Source: Membranipora membranacea (taxonomy: Eukaryota > Bryozoa > Gymnolaemata > Cheilostomatida > Membraniporidae). Taken from it: a stretch of DNA of 60,000 nucleotides. Shown here in pieces: positions 1 to 13,298 of this stretch. Location of the stretch: the NCBI GenBank assembly GCA_914767715.1, contig OU612070.1:25534025-25594024 (forward strand), read 5' to 3'. Within the stretch, counting starts at the first letter, position 1; every line of letters begins with the position of its first letter. Position numbers and translations under genes: made by a program. The notes beneath the pieces were generated by a model, which ran no database searches, was not told the origin of the DNA, and worked only from the letters and a program-made list of their open reading frames with translations.

Positions 1-110
1 AAATTATGTTTTGTGAAGCTAAAAGCGTTCAGTAGTAGTGTATAAAAGTAATATATATACATATTTCTATTATTGCTGTTTGATGCCATTCAGAGGAGAG
101 AATGGATTAC

Positions 111-3100
111 CTCAACGTTTGCAGTAAATGTTGGGAATTTGAAGCCATCTTGACTGTAGTGAGCATAGCTGTAGTGTCTCAGATAATCAGGTAGTGGATA
201 AACCAGCAGGTTGTATGATATCTGGTAGTGATGTCCTGGTATAGATTCATGTAGCAGCAGAGGTAGCATATTAAGCTTCAGTCTGCAATAATAACGATCA
301 AAGCTTACACTTTACAAATAGAACTGATACCATCAGGGAACCCACCGAAAAAATGCATGACAGTAGGGTTATAAGGGAAAGTAGTAGTTATAGGAAAACT
401 GAAATAATAATGACAACCGTTCCTCATTTATGCAACCAGGTAGATGCCTGTCTAAACCCACTGCCTGTTAAAAATGTTGTCATAAGGCAGCTAACCATAA
501 GACAACTGAATATTTGTGCATAAATGTGATGGTAAATTATGTGAAGATTTTGTGACTGCTGATATCCTATGAAATGATAATGATACCGAGAAACTTGATT
601 TTAAGGTAACTAAAAAATCAAATCCAGGAAAATGATGCAAAAATAAATATGATAATAGTTATTGAAGAAATAAGTAGTAATCAGTGATAAGTAAAGATAA
701 TACTACTTGAAGGTAGAGAGCTCCCTGAGATTTCCTACCTGGGTTGTTGACTTGCGTTGACAATAAAGTTACATAAGAATTTAACATAAGGTGAGTCTGC
801 CCTTTCAGGTTTTTGCCTTTGAATCAAAGAAATCTATTTAAAAGAAAGTCTCCCATGCACTCAGGCTAAAGAACAGGTATGAATCTAGTATGATTTGCAG
901 TTATTGAAGCTGGATGGGCGAATTTGTAGGCGTTTATTATGTGATAAAATAGGGCTCAGTTCTTAATTTGACAACCTAGTGCCGAGAAAGCCCCTTTAGG
1001 AGCTTTATGTGTCCTCATGCTACGTTACTCTGTACCATCTCAAGTAAATGGTGGTTTTATCTTCTCATGGTTTTGCCAGAAACTAGAGATAATATCCATT
1101 TAGATATACCTTATAGGTATGTCAATAGATTTAGATTCTATAGATAGAGAATATAGATAATAGAGGCTATACCGACAATAGGCATATCTATAGTCTCTAG
1201 TCTCTAGTCTAGTCCATAGTATTACCTCATTATAATTAGTATAATATACTACTCACATCCCCTCTGGTTTACTGCCATCATAGACAAACTGCCCAGGACC
1301 GTATTCTCCTGTTTCTGTGTTGAGCACTGGGTTTCTGTATCTACCTATACTACCCCAGGGATCATCCACAATGTCAACCTCTATTCCCGTACTCGGTGGA
1401 TCAAACTCCTTCTCCATTTGTGGCTCTATCCTGTTCTTCAAATTGTCTTTGTATGCTTGCAACAATTCTTCCTACAGAAAAAATACACACTCAAAGGCTA
1501 CGGATGGACTACAGGAATATATAGTCTGGCAGCTAGTTCTGCAGTAATAACGCAATATTTTCATATTAAGAAAGCTCAGACCACTTCTGAGTAATAATGA
1601 TGTATAGTGTTAGAAATTTCCCTCCCTTCCCATCTAAGAGCTAAGAGGTATTCATGGGGTCTTGTGCTGTGCCAACCTAATAAGCTACCACTTCAAAACA
1701 CTTTTAATCACCATTCTTTTCAAGTGCTCTGAATTTTCTTAGTGAAAAAATATAACGTATCTACAGCAGAGCTAGCTGCCAGACTATGTATTGCTGTGGT
1801 CCTTCGGGAGTCTTTGAGATTCTAAATTATTAATTTGGTTCATCCGATAGTATAATCGTTGTTGCAGGGATAGTTAGACAGGTGAACTACCAGCACCGAC
1901 TTATTAGGAGGGAATAATTGAGGCTTCTTTGGAATCTCATCGCTTGCCACCAAGAGGCACCGTAGGCCGGATACTAAATGCCAAGTGATAAAGTCAGTAT
2001 AATACAATATCGCCAAAGAATTAGCGAATATATTTGATGTTTTGCATTGGTTTTGGTAAGGCCACAGGCAATATAACATAACAGCATCATAGAAAGTTTT
2101 GAGCTTCAGCGAGTCGATTGTAAAATCGGGAGTCTAATGTAAAACATTAACATTAACTAGACTTACGCTTGTTGAAAAAGTTTGTCCTTCTTGAGAGAGA
2201 AGGTGAGTAGTATATTCTCTCACTGTGCCGTTAAATCCCTGTTTAGCTACAATCTGAAAGTGATTAAAGAGATGAGAGCGGTGAAGGAGATGTGTATCTT
2301 GACCTTGACTAATGTCTTCACTTACTTTAAAGCAGAAATGACCAATGCAGGGTCACCATATATCATTTTAAAGACCTCTAAAAGTTATAGAGGCTGTTAG
2401 GTTCTCAGAAGTCTGCAAATTCTCTGAAAATATAAAATATATTTTAGGAAATTGATAACCTTGCTTTACGTCAGCAGCCTCAGACAACACAATAAAAATG
2501 GGAGGCTATGCTTACCCTCTTCATTTCGTCAGTAATTCTCTTAGACTCGTCTAATCCGATCTGGTGCACATGTTCAGGGGTAGCATCGTTATGAGTGTAA
2601 TATCGTAATGTGTTCCTGTAAAACTGCTCCCCCCCTGGAAGGTTAATCACCCCTTCATGATCACTGTCTCTCGCTACAGGTTTGTATTCCTGAAATTAGC
2701 AGTTCCATTTATTTGACATATCCTAGAAACATGGTTTGTCCATTTCACTGTCAACATAAGAGCCTAATATTAATCTTGTTATATGGAAAGCATTAGCAAA
2801 GGATTTCTAGAATAAAAATTGACTAACTTGATGTTTTTTACAAAGAAAACAAAATCACTCGTATTTAATAGAGGGGTTGATGTTATTCTTGATACCTGAA
2901 TCAGTGAAAAAGGGTCACACAAAGCTGTCACCTTACTGAGCCAGATTAGTCTATTTACACTCTGTGACATAACGTGACATTAAATATGTTTGATAATATA
3001 ATGCCACAAACAAGCTCTTGGACTATAGCAGTAGTTGAGACCTACTCACATTTTCGAGCTTATCTGCGTAAGTTATCATCCTCTCTCTCAGGATTCCACA

Positions 3101-6100
3101 CTCCCTCAAGCCATCCTCATAAAACGTGCTTTAAAAAATCAACATGAAGTAAAACGCGCATTAAAAATGGACTTGCATGCTGAGTTCTCAAATCTCCATA
3201 GTGTCATCAAACAGGTTGGTCTCTTAATTACACAAGCTATGGTTTTTTGAGCCAAACTACCTGCTGAGACTTTGCTCAAAATCTTTGCTCTTTTTGCCTT
3301 AGAAATAGGCAAATTTGTTTCCAATTTGTTTACCCAGAATTGAAAGAAATTTACATTAGGAATTTGCACTTTACACTGTTCTTCTGCTTGAGATAAGTGA
3401 TAGCTAGATGAGTTAGATAGTTCCATGTGAAATTAAAACAATAGTTCACACTGTCATAACATAAATTTTACACAATTGGTAGGGGCTTGATTGGCGATTG
3501 ATTGTGTTAAATTGTTGTTTGATGATGACTTTATAAATTTTTGTAATGTTACGTAATGTGATGTAATGTTATTTGAATCTGTCTCACTGCTATTGTGTAA
3601 CATATGATAATTTTAGTTTAGTCCTCTTCAAAAGTTACAGGCTGATTTTGATAAATACTTCATTTTGTATTTTTGAGACTGGTCATCATCATCATCAAAA
3701 ATGGCCAATAATTGAATTTCTTGAGCACCAAGCAAGCAAGCATGTATTTTGCACAGGCCTAGAACAGGGTGTGGGTCGTTGATACTGCACAATAGCGAAA
3801 GTCAGGCCAGCAAGATTGACAGGTATGCTATTGATAGATAGACCACTGTCTACAGAGATATTAATAGTCACAGTGTATAGTGTATGTGATGAAGTTGAAC
3901 CACATATCCACTCCGAAACTTGGGTATCCGGCATTGTTTGATTGCCCCCCCTTGGTTCTCTTTTTATTTGTAGGGACATAAAAAAACCAAAGGGGGCACA
4001 GTCATACAATTGCAGAGACATAAGACAAATCATAACTTTATCTACCAGTACCACCCCCCCCCCCTTCTTCTCCATAAAAATATTACCTGTTTTCAGTTTC
4101 AATGTTAAGGGTTATCCAGGGCTGGGAGGCAAAGAAGGTTTCTGTTGAGTCCCCAATATTAGTCCTGTGTCTCTCTATCAAACCTTCCTGAAACACACAA
4201 AATTGATAAACCCTTTGTTTTAGATAAATACATGGTGAGCATAAGGTGAGTGTATTTCATCCAAATCAAATGTCTGCAATCTAATCAGCAATTAGATCTA
4301 CATTACTTACCACAGTGTAAAACTTCTCACTTACCACCATGCTATAAATGACAAGTTGGCTGTGCTCTATATCTGATAGTGCACCACCTTGCGGGCTGGG
4401 TTGGTCTCGGAGGCCCCTCAAACCTTCCACTGGGAGCACAGGGCACAAGCCACCGAAGCTCTTAAAATGTTTGATTTTTTTTCTGCTTTTATTATGAGAA
4501 AAGTAAAATATGCCCACTTTGAGAAACTTCTACACATGTAATCACATTATAACTAAATGGAATTGGTTTTAATAGGTTGAAAACTATACCTCATGACAGC
4601 AGACTACCGCAAATAACATTTCTATAAGCTCTTAGGTGCAAAAGTGGGGTCATATTGCACAATGCACAACATCTCACTTACCACAATGTACTGTGTCTTT
4701 GTCAGCCCGGTCATTATAGCTTGGTCCAGCAGTACTAGCTGGTCAGCAAACTGTAAATAAAAAAAAAACTGGTGAGCAATCTATACCAGGGTTGGATAAT
4801 TTACTGAGATGTGAAAAATAAATGAGTTGTACAAATTTTTATTTGCAACTGACTATAACATCAGTAATCGCATCGCATTTATAGCTAGTTGAGTCTGAAG
4901 ATGTGTTTACAAACTCACTTTGCCCTGTAATGTATCTGCATGATATAAGATACTCGCATCTGCATTTATAAAGCGCAGCAGATGAATGTACTGCATCCAT
5001 TAAGATTAACTCGTGATGAGCAATGAGCTACAAATTATCAGCAGGAGAGGTGTACACACGAGAATGCTGGGGGTTAGAGCAATCAACCTTGAAAGCTCCC
5101 CCAGTGTGACCCAGAACCCAATGCAAGGCAGAGAATTGCAAGCGCGCTAATCAATACGCCATTGCGCCATCTCACCATCTCCATAAGCTACAAATCACCA
5201 GTATCTAATATTAATATTAATATAACGGTTTTCATAACTTGTAGTCTAATCTGATATATCAGTTTTATATACAATAGTTTATTGAATAGCTGCTGATATC
5301 CTTATCCAACTAGCAACTTTATTTTGAGTACAGCTGCAAGCCAGGTCACTGAATGCTCTTCATCCTACTCACAGTTGAGAGGCTTTCATTCACCTATAAC
5401 CTCTAACTAATTTTAAAAAAACCTTCGATGACAGCCTTGCAGTTGTACTCAGAAATAACAGGATTAAGTCATTATAAGCCCATAACGATATGCTGAAACT
5501 AGTTTCTATTGTGGTGCCAACATACACAAAACTTATACCTGGTATTAATCTCACATTCAACCAGATTGCAGGAAAGAACAAGGGGTGTCTGTCATTTGTG
5601 ATGGCATTATCATAAGATGAGTGTCAAAATCATAGTAAGGTTATATAGCTTTACTGTGAAATCAATATTACTGGCAACAAATTTAATGACTGGGAAGAAA
5701 CAGGATGTAAATTTGTTGACTTGTTCTGGGTCTAATATATTCATGTGCACCCATTCGTCCTTATCTGATTATTCGCCAGGCGTAATCAACCCCCCCCCCC
5801 CTAGAAATGTGGAGCAACTGGTAAAAGAACAAACTGGATTGAAGTTAATTTGGTGCCATGCAGATGTTTGAAATTGCAAATATTGAAAATGTGGTTTTGC
5901 TTTAATGATGGCTATATACATATAATCATTCTGTGCTCATTTTCCCTTATGCCTGCATTGTTTTTGGCAATTAACCGCTTATTGTGCAGCATTATGTAAG
6001 GTACCATCACAATCAGCATGAAAAACTCTACCAGAAACAACTGTCTAACCCTATCCACCCAATTTCGTCGATGAAGTTGCATTTTTAGCCACATTTTGCA

Positions 6101-9100
6101 TAGGCTGCCACCAGACTATATAGAGTTGGTAGAAGAATAGTAGTTTTTGCTGTCTATGATATGATCTAAGGCTCAGCTTACCACGGTCTGAAGGGCTATT
6201 ACACGGCTATACCAATTACCAAGCTGCTCCATTGTTGTCACAGGATGCTGTCTGAGAAATGATCCAAGATCTGCCAAATCTTCATTCAGCGTCACCGTGT
6301 AGCTAAAAGATAACCATAAGTAGTGTAAAGGTAAGTTTGAGCAATCAGTCTTAGAGGAGGAGCGGGTAAGGTGGGCAACTCATGCTGAGATGCTTTGCCA
6401 TGAGAGTTTAAGGTACATCAATTCAAAGTGTGTGCCCTATTTTGGGGTCTGTAACTGCAGAGAGAGTGGCCATGCAACCGGTGTAGACCTGACCTGTTAG
6501 CCTGGTTTAGACCTGTGTAATGTATACCTAATGGTTGAGAAGGCGACTGAGCCCTCCTGTCTGCCTGGTAGGCTGGCGGTTGCTCTTTTGGGTTCTTATG
6601 CCTCTAAATTTGAGTGAGTAGCCTGCCTGATGGCTGGTGACAACAGCAGATTGAAAACAATCAATTGGGTTGTGACCCACAAGTGCATTATTAATTCTAG
6701 GTCTATCATCATTAAAATGTTTTATTTGGCATTTTCCCTAACTGCCAAGCAAATAATGGCCAATATTGGAAAGGAAAAGTGATAAATTTTTATTATATTC
6801 AGGATTGAAGAATTTTGCTTAGGCTTGATAGACGACAGATTGATGGTCAAGATTTACTAATATGTAAATCTTGACCATGGAACTGTGGTTTATCAATTTC
6901 TTGCTAAATCATATCAGAAATCTAACCAGGAATAGCAGAGTAGCACTGGGTAAAAATAAACTAAGAGAAAAAAAATACCACAATGTACCTGGATCAACTT
7001 AATTTACAATGGAAATACAAACTTTTTACCACATTGCTTTTAACTGGCAAATCACTTTTTTTCTGTTCAACATTTGTATCATTGCAGAAACTATTTTAAA
7101 AAGTCGACACTGCTTCTTTGTAATAGCTGTGCTGCAAAGTTTTGATAGTAATAGATAGTATGGGAGGTTAGTGTAAGAGCAATGCGCACTTACTTTCTGA
7201 AGGCAGCTCCCTTTATATAGGTATCTAATGAGTAACTCATTATCTTCAGTCCGATCTTATCCTGGTCACTTTCAAACTTCCCATCCGATAGAAACTTATC
7301 AGCTCGAGTCTTCAGAGCTTCTGATTCTCTCTACAAATATCAGATCCATCCATCCATAATACATATGGATCCATCATCTTAAAATTGCTTAAATAGTCAC
7401 AATTACAGGTCTGATGTGACACAGTTACAACTGACCTTTTTCTTTTCCTTTTTGGGTATTTTGTAAAACAATTCTCAGCAAATGAGAAGTTTCCTAAATA
7501 AAGTTCATAAATATATATATCTCGCTGCTCAACATCTTAGGTATTTCAAAAAACAATGTCTTGCTGTTTGGTTGTGGTCATATTAGATAAGTTTGATCCG
7601 ATTCGGTTGTGTTTTCTTATGCCTCAATTCAATTAACTAGTAAGCTTGTAATGGACCATCTTGATGCCCAAGCAAATTACATCAAACTTGATCTATAGGT
7701 CAAATAACAGGTGCTATTAAAAAAACAACATGGAAATATACTGGATGCATTATACTGAAGGTGCCACAGGGTGAAATGACCCTGTAATCCTAAGACTTCG
7801 ATGCTATAATCTCATGTATCAGTATTTGATTTCAGGGTATCAGTTTCTTTCCCTAAAAAACCGGATTGTAATGTGCATGTCGTCAAGTGTGCATATCATA
7901 ATTCTCTCTTTTCCTTTTGTTTGGATAACTCCAAGGCAGTTTTCAATGACACCCTGTCTCAACAACAAAGGGTTTAAGCGAGGTCATTGGTCTCAAATCC
8001 ATTAAATATGCGTGTTTGTATATAAGCTTTATGTTTTAATACCCCCTACTTTTGTATCATCAACAGCAAACTTTGATGTAACTTGTAGCAGATGTATGGG
8101 GAGCTGATACTGCAAGGTTTCAGGTTACTGTAGGTATTTGCATATTCAAAATTCATGAGAAAATAGCTTTGAAGTCATTAGAAAATTATCTCATCCTGTC
8201 GCACCTACGTTATAATAAATCCCTACGATTCCACATTTTTTGCATTCTTTTCATTCTAATATTATGTTTTTTTTACTTTTCTTCTTTCTTTCGGCACTAT
8301 TTAGACAACACTTAACTATTGAAATATGATAAGACTGCCAAAAATAGCATCTAGTAGGACGGATGGATGTTTGTTTGTTAGGATAATGCCATAAGACAAG
8401 TTGAAATATAATTTGTAGAATAAAAAAACTGGTATCACACCATTCCATTGTAATAAGTGTCTGAAATTATTTCTCTGCAATTGATTTCAACCAACTCAGT
8501 TAGCCGGGGCACCCCTCACCACCCACCACCCACCGCCCATCTGCCCAGGCTACAACTCAATGGTGCGCATCCTTTGTTTGTGTGGACCTGTGGTTTGAAC
8601 TTGTAATACATCATAATTTTCAGTGACGCACAACTATAATCCCTGACACAATCAAATAACCATAAGATGGATGTGGGGAAACCTCTGGTAACCGTAACCT
8701 GGATACTGATTGATGTTTGAAATAATGTAAGCAGTGGTGAACCTGTGGAGGAATACATTATAATAACTAGCGACCAAGCAGGTGATCACCCAAAAAGCCA
8801 CTGGTCACAAAGCTATTGTCCAAAAGGCAACAGGAAACTGAGATTTTAAGGTCTGCCTTTGACAAGTTGTCCTCTTCCTAGTAAGATCCTAAGACAGTAT
8901 AGAGTTTCTATGGTCTCTGACTGTCTAAATCTTGAGACATCAACATCATGGTCATTAAATTTTGTCAACAGATGTTCAATGTAAGCATTTATATTTGCAA
9001 GTCTGTCTGATGCCTGGTTTGTGGTTTCAGTGTTGTGGATGTTATTGTTATTCCAATGCAGAGGATTAAAACATGGAACAGTAATTAACACCAGAAACCA

Positions 9101-10719
9101 TAATATTTGAATTATCTGGTAATATTTGTATGAAATGGGTGACAATGACAGTCATTGACCCATAGTACAGTTCTAATAATATACAAAATAACTGTGGACA
9201 CATGAAAAAATATATATACTTTTCCCTATACTTCACAATAATTATAGCCAAGATATAATGTTGTGGTCTTTCCATTTGATGAGAGTTCCATAAGGGATCA
9301 ACTCAGCACTTTGACTCGAAATTAGAATGAAGGTATCAATATAAAGTTTTAGAATTCATATAGTCTGAGCCCCCCAGACAGTCCCCCCCCCCTCAGCCGA
9401 AGAATAATTAAATCCTTTAGTTTCGTTATTGAACTCCAAAACTTGGATATTCCCGTTTTAACAGCTATCTTATCTCAGGGCATTCATTAGGAGATAGTAA
9501 CTTACGATTCTTCTGTTGAATGCCTCATGGTTCCATTCCTGCACCTTATCTTGGTACTTATCGATCCCGAGCCTAGTGGCGAACCATGGATCCTCTCTTA
9601 TCTTAAAGTCAAAGTATTCATCAGCCAGATCTTTTACTTCAGAACTAGAGACAAACGTGCCACAAACCAGACATGCTGTAAAATAGATTAAAATATAAAT
9701 TATTGATAACAGTAAAATGTTGGAAGTGGGCCAACATGGGTAATTGGCGATATATAAGAGTAGAAACGGTGAAGAAGATTTTTTTAAGTATGGGGGTGAG
9801 CTTGAACTTCACCTTGGATCACCAGTATATTTTACTAAAATGGCCTTCGGCATTGTGGGCGTGAGGTCTAGAATTGTTTATATACATATAAACATTGCAT
9901 TCAGATGATCAGTTGGCAGATATTGATGTGTTCCATTAATGTCAGTATTTTCACACCATGCTATTGATATGAGATCACTGATAGAGCCTGCGCAAAACAT
10001 TGAGTTTATATATACAAAGTAATATACTTAAGATTTATACACACAAATGATTGCTTATTCCTAATGAACTCCTTCTCCAGGGATTTCATTGCTCAAAGTT
10101 AGATTGAAACACACATAACAACAACTTTGGAAAGAACGATTTCACGGTATGAAAGTGGTTGTTTTGCGCAAATGAAACTTGCATGTTAGCCAATGGCAAA
10201 TCCCATCCCGTTAATCAAAATCCAAAATGATTGAACATCTGTTTAACAAATTGAAGGAGCGCCAAGAGACATAATGCTAGTTGCATCAACTGGAAATTTT
10301 AGTTAATTTGGGCTCAGAAAGCCTTTTGACTAGGCCACATTTTTATTATTATGGATTCTATTAATTGGGTGGATATAGCCTTACTCTGTGATATGAACTA
10401 TGCAATATACATTCTATAAGTCTTAACTGCTAGATAGTTTTAGAATAGAATAGTTTTGTATTAAATGGGGACCTGGTGGGCTGATGCCTGGGTGTACAGG
10501 ATGTCTGTAGACTTGTTGATGGTTGACATACTTGTCTTTTGTGTTTCATCGGAAACAAAAATACAGATTTTTTTCTATCACCCTGACAAGAACCTATGAA
10601 CCCTTTTAATTAAAACCCAGATTGTCATAACTAACCAGACACCTGTTCATTACACACTACTCACCTCCAAGTATAAGTTTGCAAATCCTAAATACTAAAC
10701 CTCCAGCCATCCTCCTCAT
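111..10719 (-). CDS. DUF885-family putative metal-dependent hydrolase, gene A (3' end outside window)
   Basis: Exons in transcript order: 10,719-10,665; 9,675-9,506; 7,330-7,194; 6,302-6,182; 4,750-4,682; 4,187-4,087; 3,128-3,050; 2,689-2,516; 2,253-2,167; 1,471-1,257; 282-111. All introns are GT/AG and the phases join without a break, giving 460 residues. The family is recognised from LPGGEQFY (about 261-268), a TPEHVHQIGL helix (281-290) and the metal-site motif HESIPGHH (414-421), which matches the HExxPGHH signature of DUF885. The first 25 or so residues are hydrophobic (LVFRICKLILGACLVCG), as in a signal peptide. The start is the first ATG of exon 1, and the reading frame crosses the exon 1/2 junction. 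By analogy with gene B, three more exons and a C-terminal hydrophobic tail should lie left of the window, for about 630 aa in all. The family is mostly bacterial and its substrate is not known to me. Confidence 0.88.
865..970. repeat. Short dispersed repeat (also 43,385-43,475 and 56,465-56,570)
   Basis: Shared pieces AGGTATGAATCTAGT, GAAGCTGGATGGGC and AATAGGGCTCAG in the same order and spacing. The first and last copies belong to the segmental duplication; the one at 43,385 is independent. Confidence 0.65.
3905..4035. mobile_element. Palindromic MITE, relative of 40,690-40,842
   Basis: Contains GGCATTGTTTGATTGCCCCC and, inverted, GGGGGCACAGTCATACAATTGC. Lies in an intron of gene A; the duplicated copy is near 59,840-59,985 in gene B. 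Confidence 0.6.
5039..5187 (-). repeat. Diverged tRNA-derived SINE
   Basis: Resembles 54,890-55,033 along its length (GCTGGGGG..., ...CTCACCATCTCC), but the B-box region is decayed. Lies in an intron of gene A. Confidence 0.6.
6527..6880 (+). repeat. Dispersed SINE-like repeat, copy 1
   Basis: Begins CCTAATGGTTGAGAAGGCGA, an A-box-like start, and continues through TGCCTGGTAGGCTGGCG and AACAGCAGATTGAAAACAAT. The same sequence is at 35,748-36,425. It ends in a 36-bp palindrome (6,843-6,878) with 15-bp perfect arms that is missing or decayed in copy 2. Confidence 0.7.
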
Positions 10720-11109
10720 TCAATGCGCTGCTGTAGTATGCAAATGTTTTCTTTTAGTTGTAGACAACTTAGCGCTGTGCATATAAATGAAGGCTGAAGC
10801 TCAGCAGAGTAAACCCAGCCTCTTATGAATAACTCGAGATCCTATGATCTATTTATTCAAACCAGGGTGTGCATCATATTCGCAGTCTGAAGTGCCAGTG
10901 TGAGGTCACAGGGTCGCGAGTTTACTAACAGCACAGCACAACTATATCATGACAATCAAACTAGGTGACAACAATAATCAAAAACCCATCACATCTGTGA
11001 TGTCAATTAATTATTCTGAATAAAACTGCACTCTGTGAATGCAGTTGGCACAGGGTGACACTCTTGTGTTGTTTAAAATTTTGGGAGGTGGTTTCGGATC
11101 ATAATATCG

Positions 11110-11335
11110 CAGGCCCATAGTTCTAGGGGAGGCAGAGGGGCACTGCCTCCCCTAAAATGCTCAATACAGTTACCTAAAACACTATAATCGGATAATGCAT
11201 GTCAAAATCAGCTACTCTGGGATTACACTTTGCTAATTATACGCCTTAAATTGCTTGCAGACGAGCTTACAGCAACTCTCATGGACATGCCTCAAACTTT
11301 TGCCCCCCTATACTTTTTTCTTAACTACGGCCCTG
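11110..11335. mobile_element. Putative hAT-like MITE
   Basis: Starts CAGGCCCATAGTT and ends with the complement of CAGGGCCGTAGTT, 226 bp overall. CAGGG ends are typical of hAT elements. An inner hairpin with 12-bp arms (TAGGGGAGGCAG) follows the left end. No target duplication was found. It lies within the 1.04-kb segment unique to the left arm. Confidence 0.5.
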
Positions 11336-11803
11336 TATTGATATTAGAATGATAGAGCCATCAATCTCAATTGTATTTTAATGAAATTTTATGACCAATT
11401 GTACAAGCTAGACATATTCTGCTACATGTTGACACATTCGTATGCTGTGATTCAGTTGGCGTCTAGTCTGAGCCCCCCAGAATTTGCCCGCCGCCCCCCA
11501 CCCCCTCCCCCCCCCTGGTGTCATGTTTTTCTGATGATCATTCAGCTAGATCATGTGTTTAAATCTTGCAGTCAATCTATTCGCAGCATTGTGCAGTAAC
11601 AGGCAAACTAATCTTCGCAAAATTCATCCTTACATAGTTTTAGTGAAGCACTCCTGATTATGGCTAGAGCAAGTTTGATCCATTTTGCTCGCATTGGAGT
11701 TGCCCCCCTTTGAGTCAGCATCCAGCACAGCAGGAAATAACCTTGCATCACAGTTGATTTAGTAATAGCTCATCTCGCACATGTCCTAACGCAAAACTAC
11801 GAT

Positions 11804-11824
11804 CAAGGAGGAATAGACTCCTTG
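11804..11824. mobile_element. 21-bp palindromic micro-insertion (CAAGGAG family)
   Basis: CAAGGAG...CTCCTTG with a 7-bp loop, between perfect 7-bp repeats CTACGAT (11,797-11,803 and 11,825-11,831; 8 bp if the shared C is counted). A diverged version is present in the right arm near 22,010-22,040, so it predates the inversion. Confidence 0.65.
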
Positions 11825-11983
11825 CTACGATCTACTGAGTTATGCGACTAATATTCACAATCATCATTACCAACAATGATATTCAGTAGCTTCGCTACTG
11901 TTGAGTTCAGGGTTAAGTTTCCCCTTAAACTTGATACGAAAAAAAATACTACCATACTCCCTCATTGATTATATGGCGCCTAC

Positions 11984-12041
11984 CTCCAAATATGAGTACC
12001 TCCAAATAGCAAAAAATCCTATGAATGAAACCTCCAGCCAT
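11984..12041 (-). CDS. Candidate alternative first exon of DUF885 gene A
   Basis: This 58-bp segment, ATG to a GTAGGC donor, resembles exon 1 (10,665-10,719). It begins MAGGFIHRI where exon 1 has MAGGLVFRI, and the flanks upstream of the ATG also match. Both versions end one base into a codon after a GGAG sequence, so either could splice to exon 2 in frame. The product would be a different hydrophobic leader. It lies 1.3 kb upstream of exon 1, so a separate promoter is implied. It may instead be a dead duplicate; only transcripts can decide. Confidence 0.45.
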
Positions 12042-13298
12042 CTCAGCCCCCTCGATCACTCCGCTGTGATTGCGTGCAGATATTATTTCAGTCGCAGCTC
12101 TGAAGACAACGCTTAGTAATAAAACTAATGCTCAGCATGGCAATCATAGCTATATGTACTCTAAATATAATTATCTGTATAATCGATCAGGGCTTATCAT
12201 TGCTGCTGGCTGCTTAATTTAAAATGCCGTGGCATCTGTAATGAATAATCCTTCGGGCGCCTTGTTAATGACCTGACACACCAAATTAAAAGCTTATGAA
12301 TTGACATATTGTGATCAGACACATCTGTGTTTTAATAATTGCCATTATGATGGGGTTATGTAACATTTCATCATGTCATAATAAAAGGCATCACTTGATA
12401 GCTGGTACTCATTGATGGCTGGTACTTTGGGATTAAGTTTTATTATTAGGCTATGGATAGAACATCTATAGTTTTAGTACTAGAACATAACACTCTCGCT
12501 TAATCAATAAGTGCTACACGTGACACAGAGGGGAAGGGGCAATAATGGGGGGGGGGGGGTTTGGGAAAGAAAAGATATCCATACTCTCTGTGCTCATATT
12601 ATGTAAAGCAGCTGGAATTGATCATAAAGGAATTTGCTCTGATAATGGGAGGGCAATAGCTTGGGACTCCACTTACAGAAACACGATTAACAATTTATCA
12701 ATCAAACCAATGATCAAACTGATGATTCAAGTTTGAAATTAGTTCAATATCTTTAATGAATTTGACCTGAATTTATTATTTGGCAGGTAACTAACTAAAC
12801 AACAACTAACCAAGATGTTTTTCTGTGACAGCACTCAATAGTTGATTATACTAGACTATATTTGTAACATAGAATAGATGGCCAAGTGGTGCGCAGGAAA
12901 CACAATATTGAGCTTTGATCAAGAAGCTGTGTAGTTGAGAGAATTGTGACTTCGCAAATATCTAATAATATTGTGATTTACTTAGTTTCCTTGCTGAGCA
13001 GCAGTAGCAAAACTTAGCGTATTAACTCTACAGCTCCCATTACATTCTTTAGGAAAACTTGAAAGGATCACTTTTTATTTACCTAAATAATAAAATCATA
13101 TGTTTTGTTATCAGTAGATATTTAGACATAAGTCTGCTAAATACGAAGTAACCTATCTCTTGCCTTCGGAGGTAATACCTGGAGATCTTGAGCAGGAATT
13201 GTAAACCTGGTTAGTCGGTCGGTGGATCGGTCGGTCGGTCAGGTTTGATCCTGTTTGTCTGCAGTTGGAATCCGTCCCCCCCCCGCAAATATGGACCA

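Larger units (their letters stand above)
1..4100. repeat. Tandem segmental duplication, copy 1 (gene A 3' part)
   Basis: Position 1 aligns with 55,547, and similarity continues through introns and exons to about 4,100 (59,990 in copy 2). Intron similarity is high, so the duplication is fairly recent. Copy 1 has about 90 bp near 680-770 that copy 2 lacks. Confidence 0.92.
8292..13298. repeat. Large inverted duplication, left arm
   Basis: Read backwards, this arm matches 17,716-28,721 in blocks: 8,292-10,757 with 22,085-28,721; about 11,800-12,790 with 21,080-22,020; and 12,790-13,298 with 17,716-18,200. It contains gene A exons 1 and 2, the alternative first exon and upstream sequence. About 1.04 kb (10,758-11,800) is present only here. 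Confidence 0.92.
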
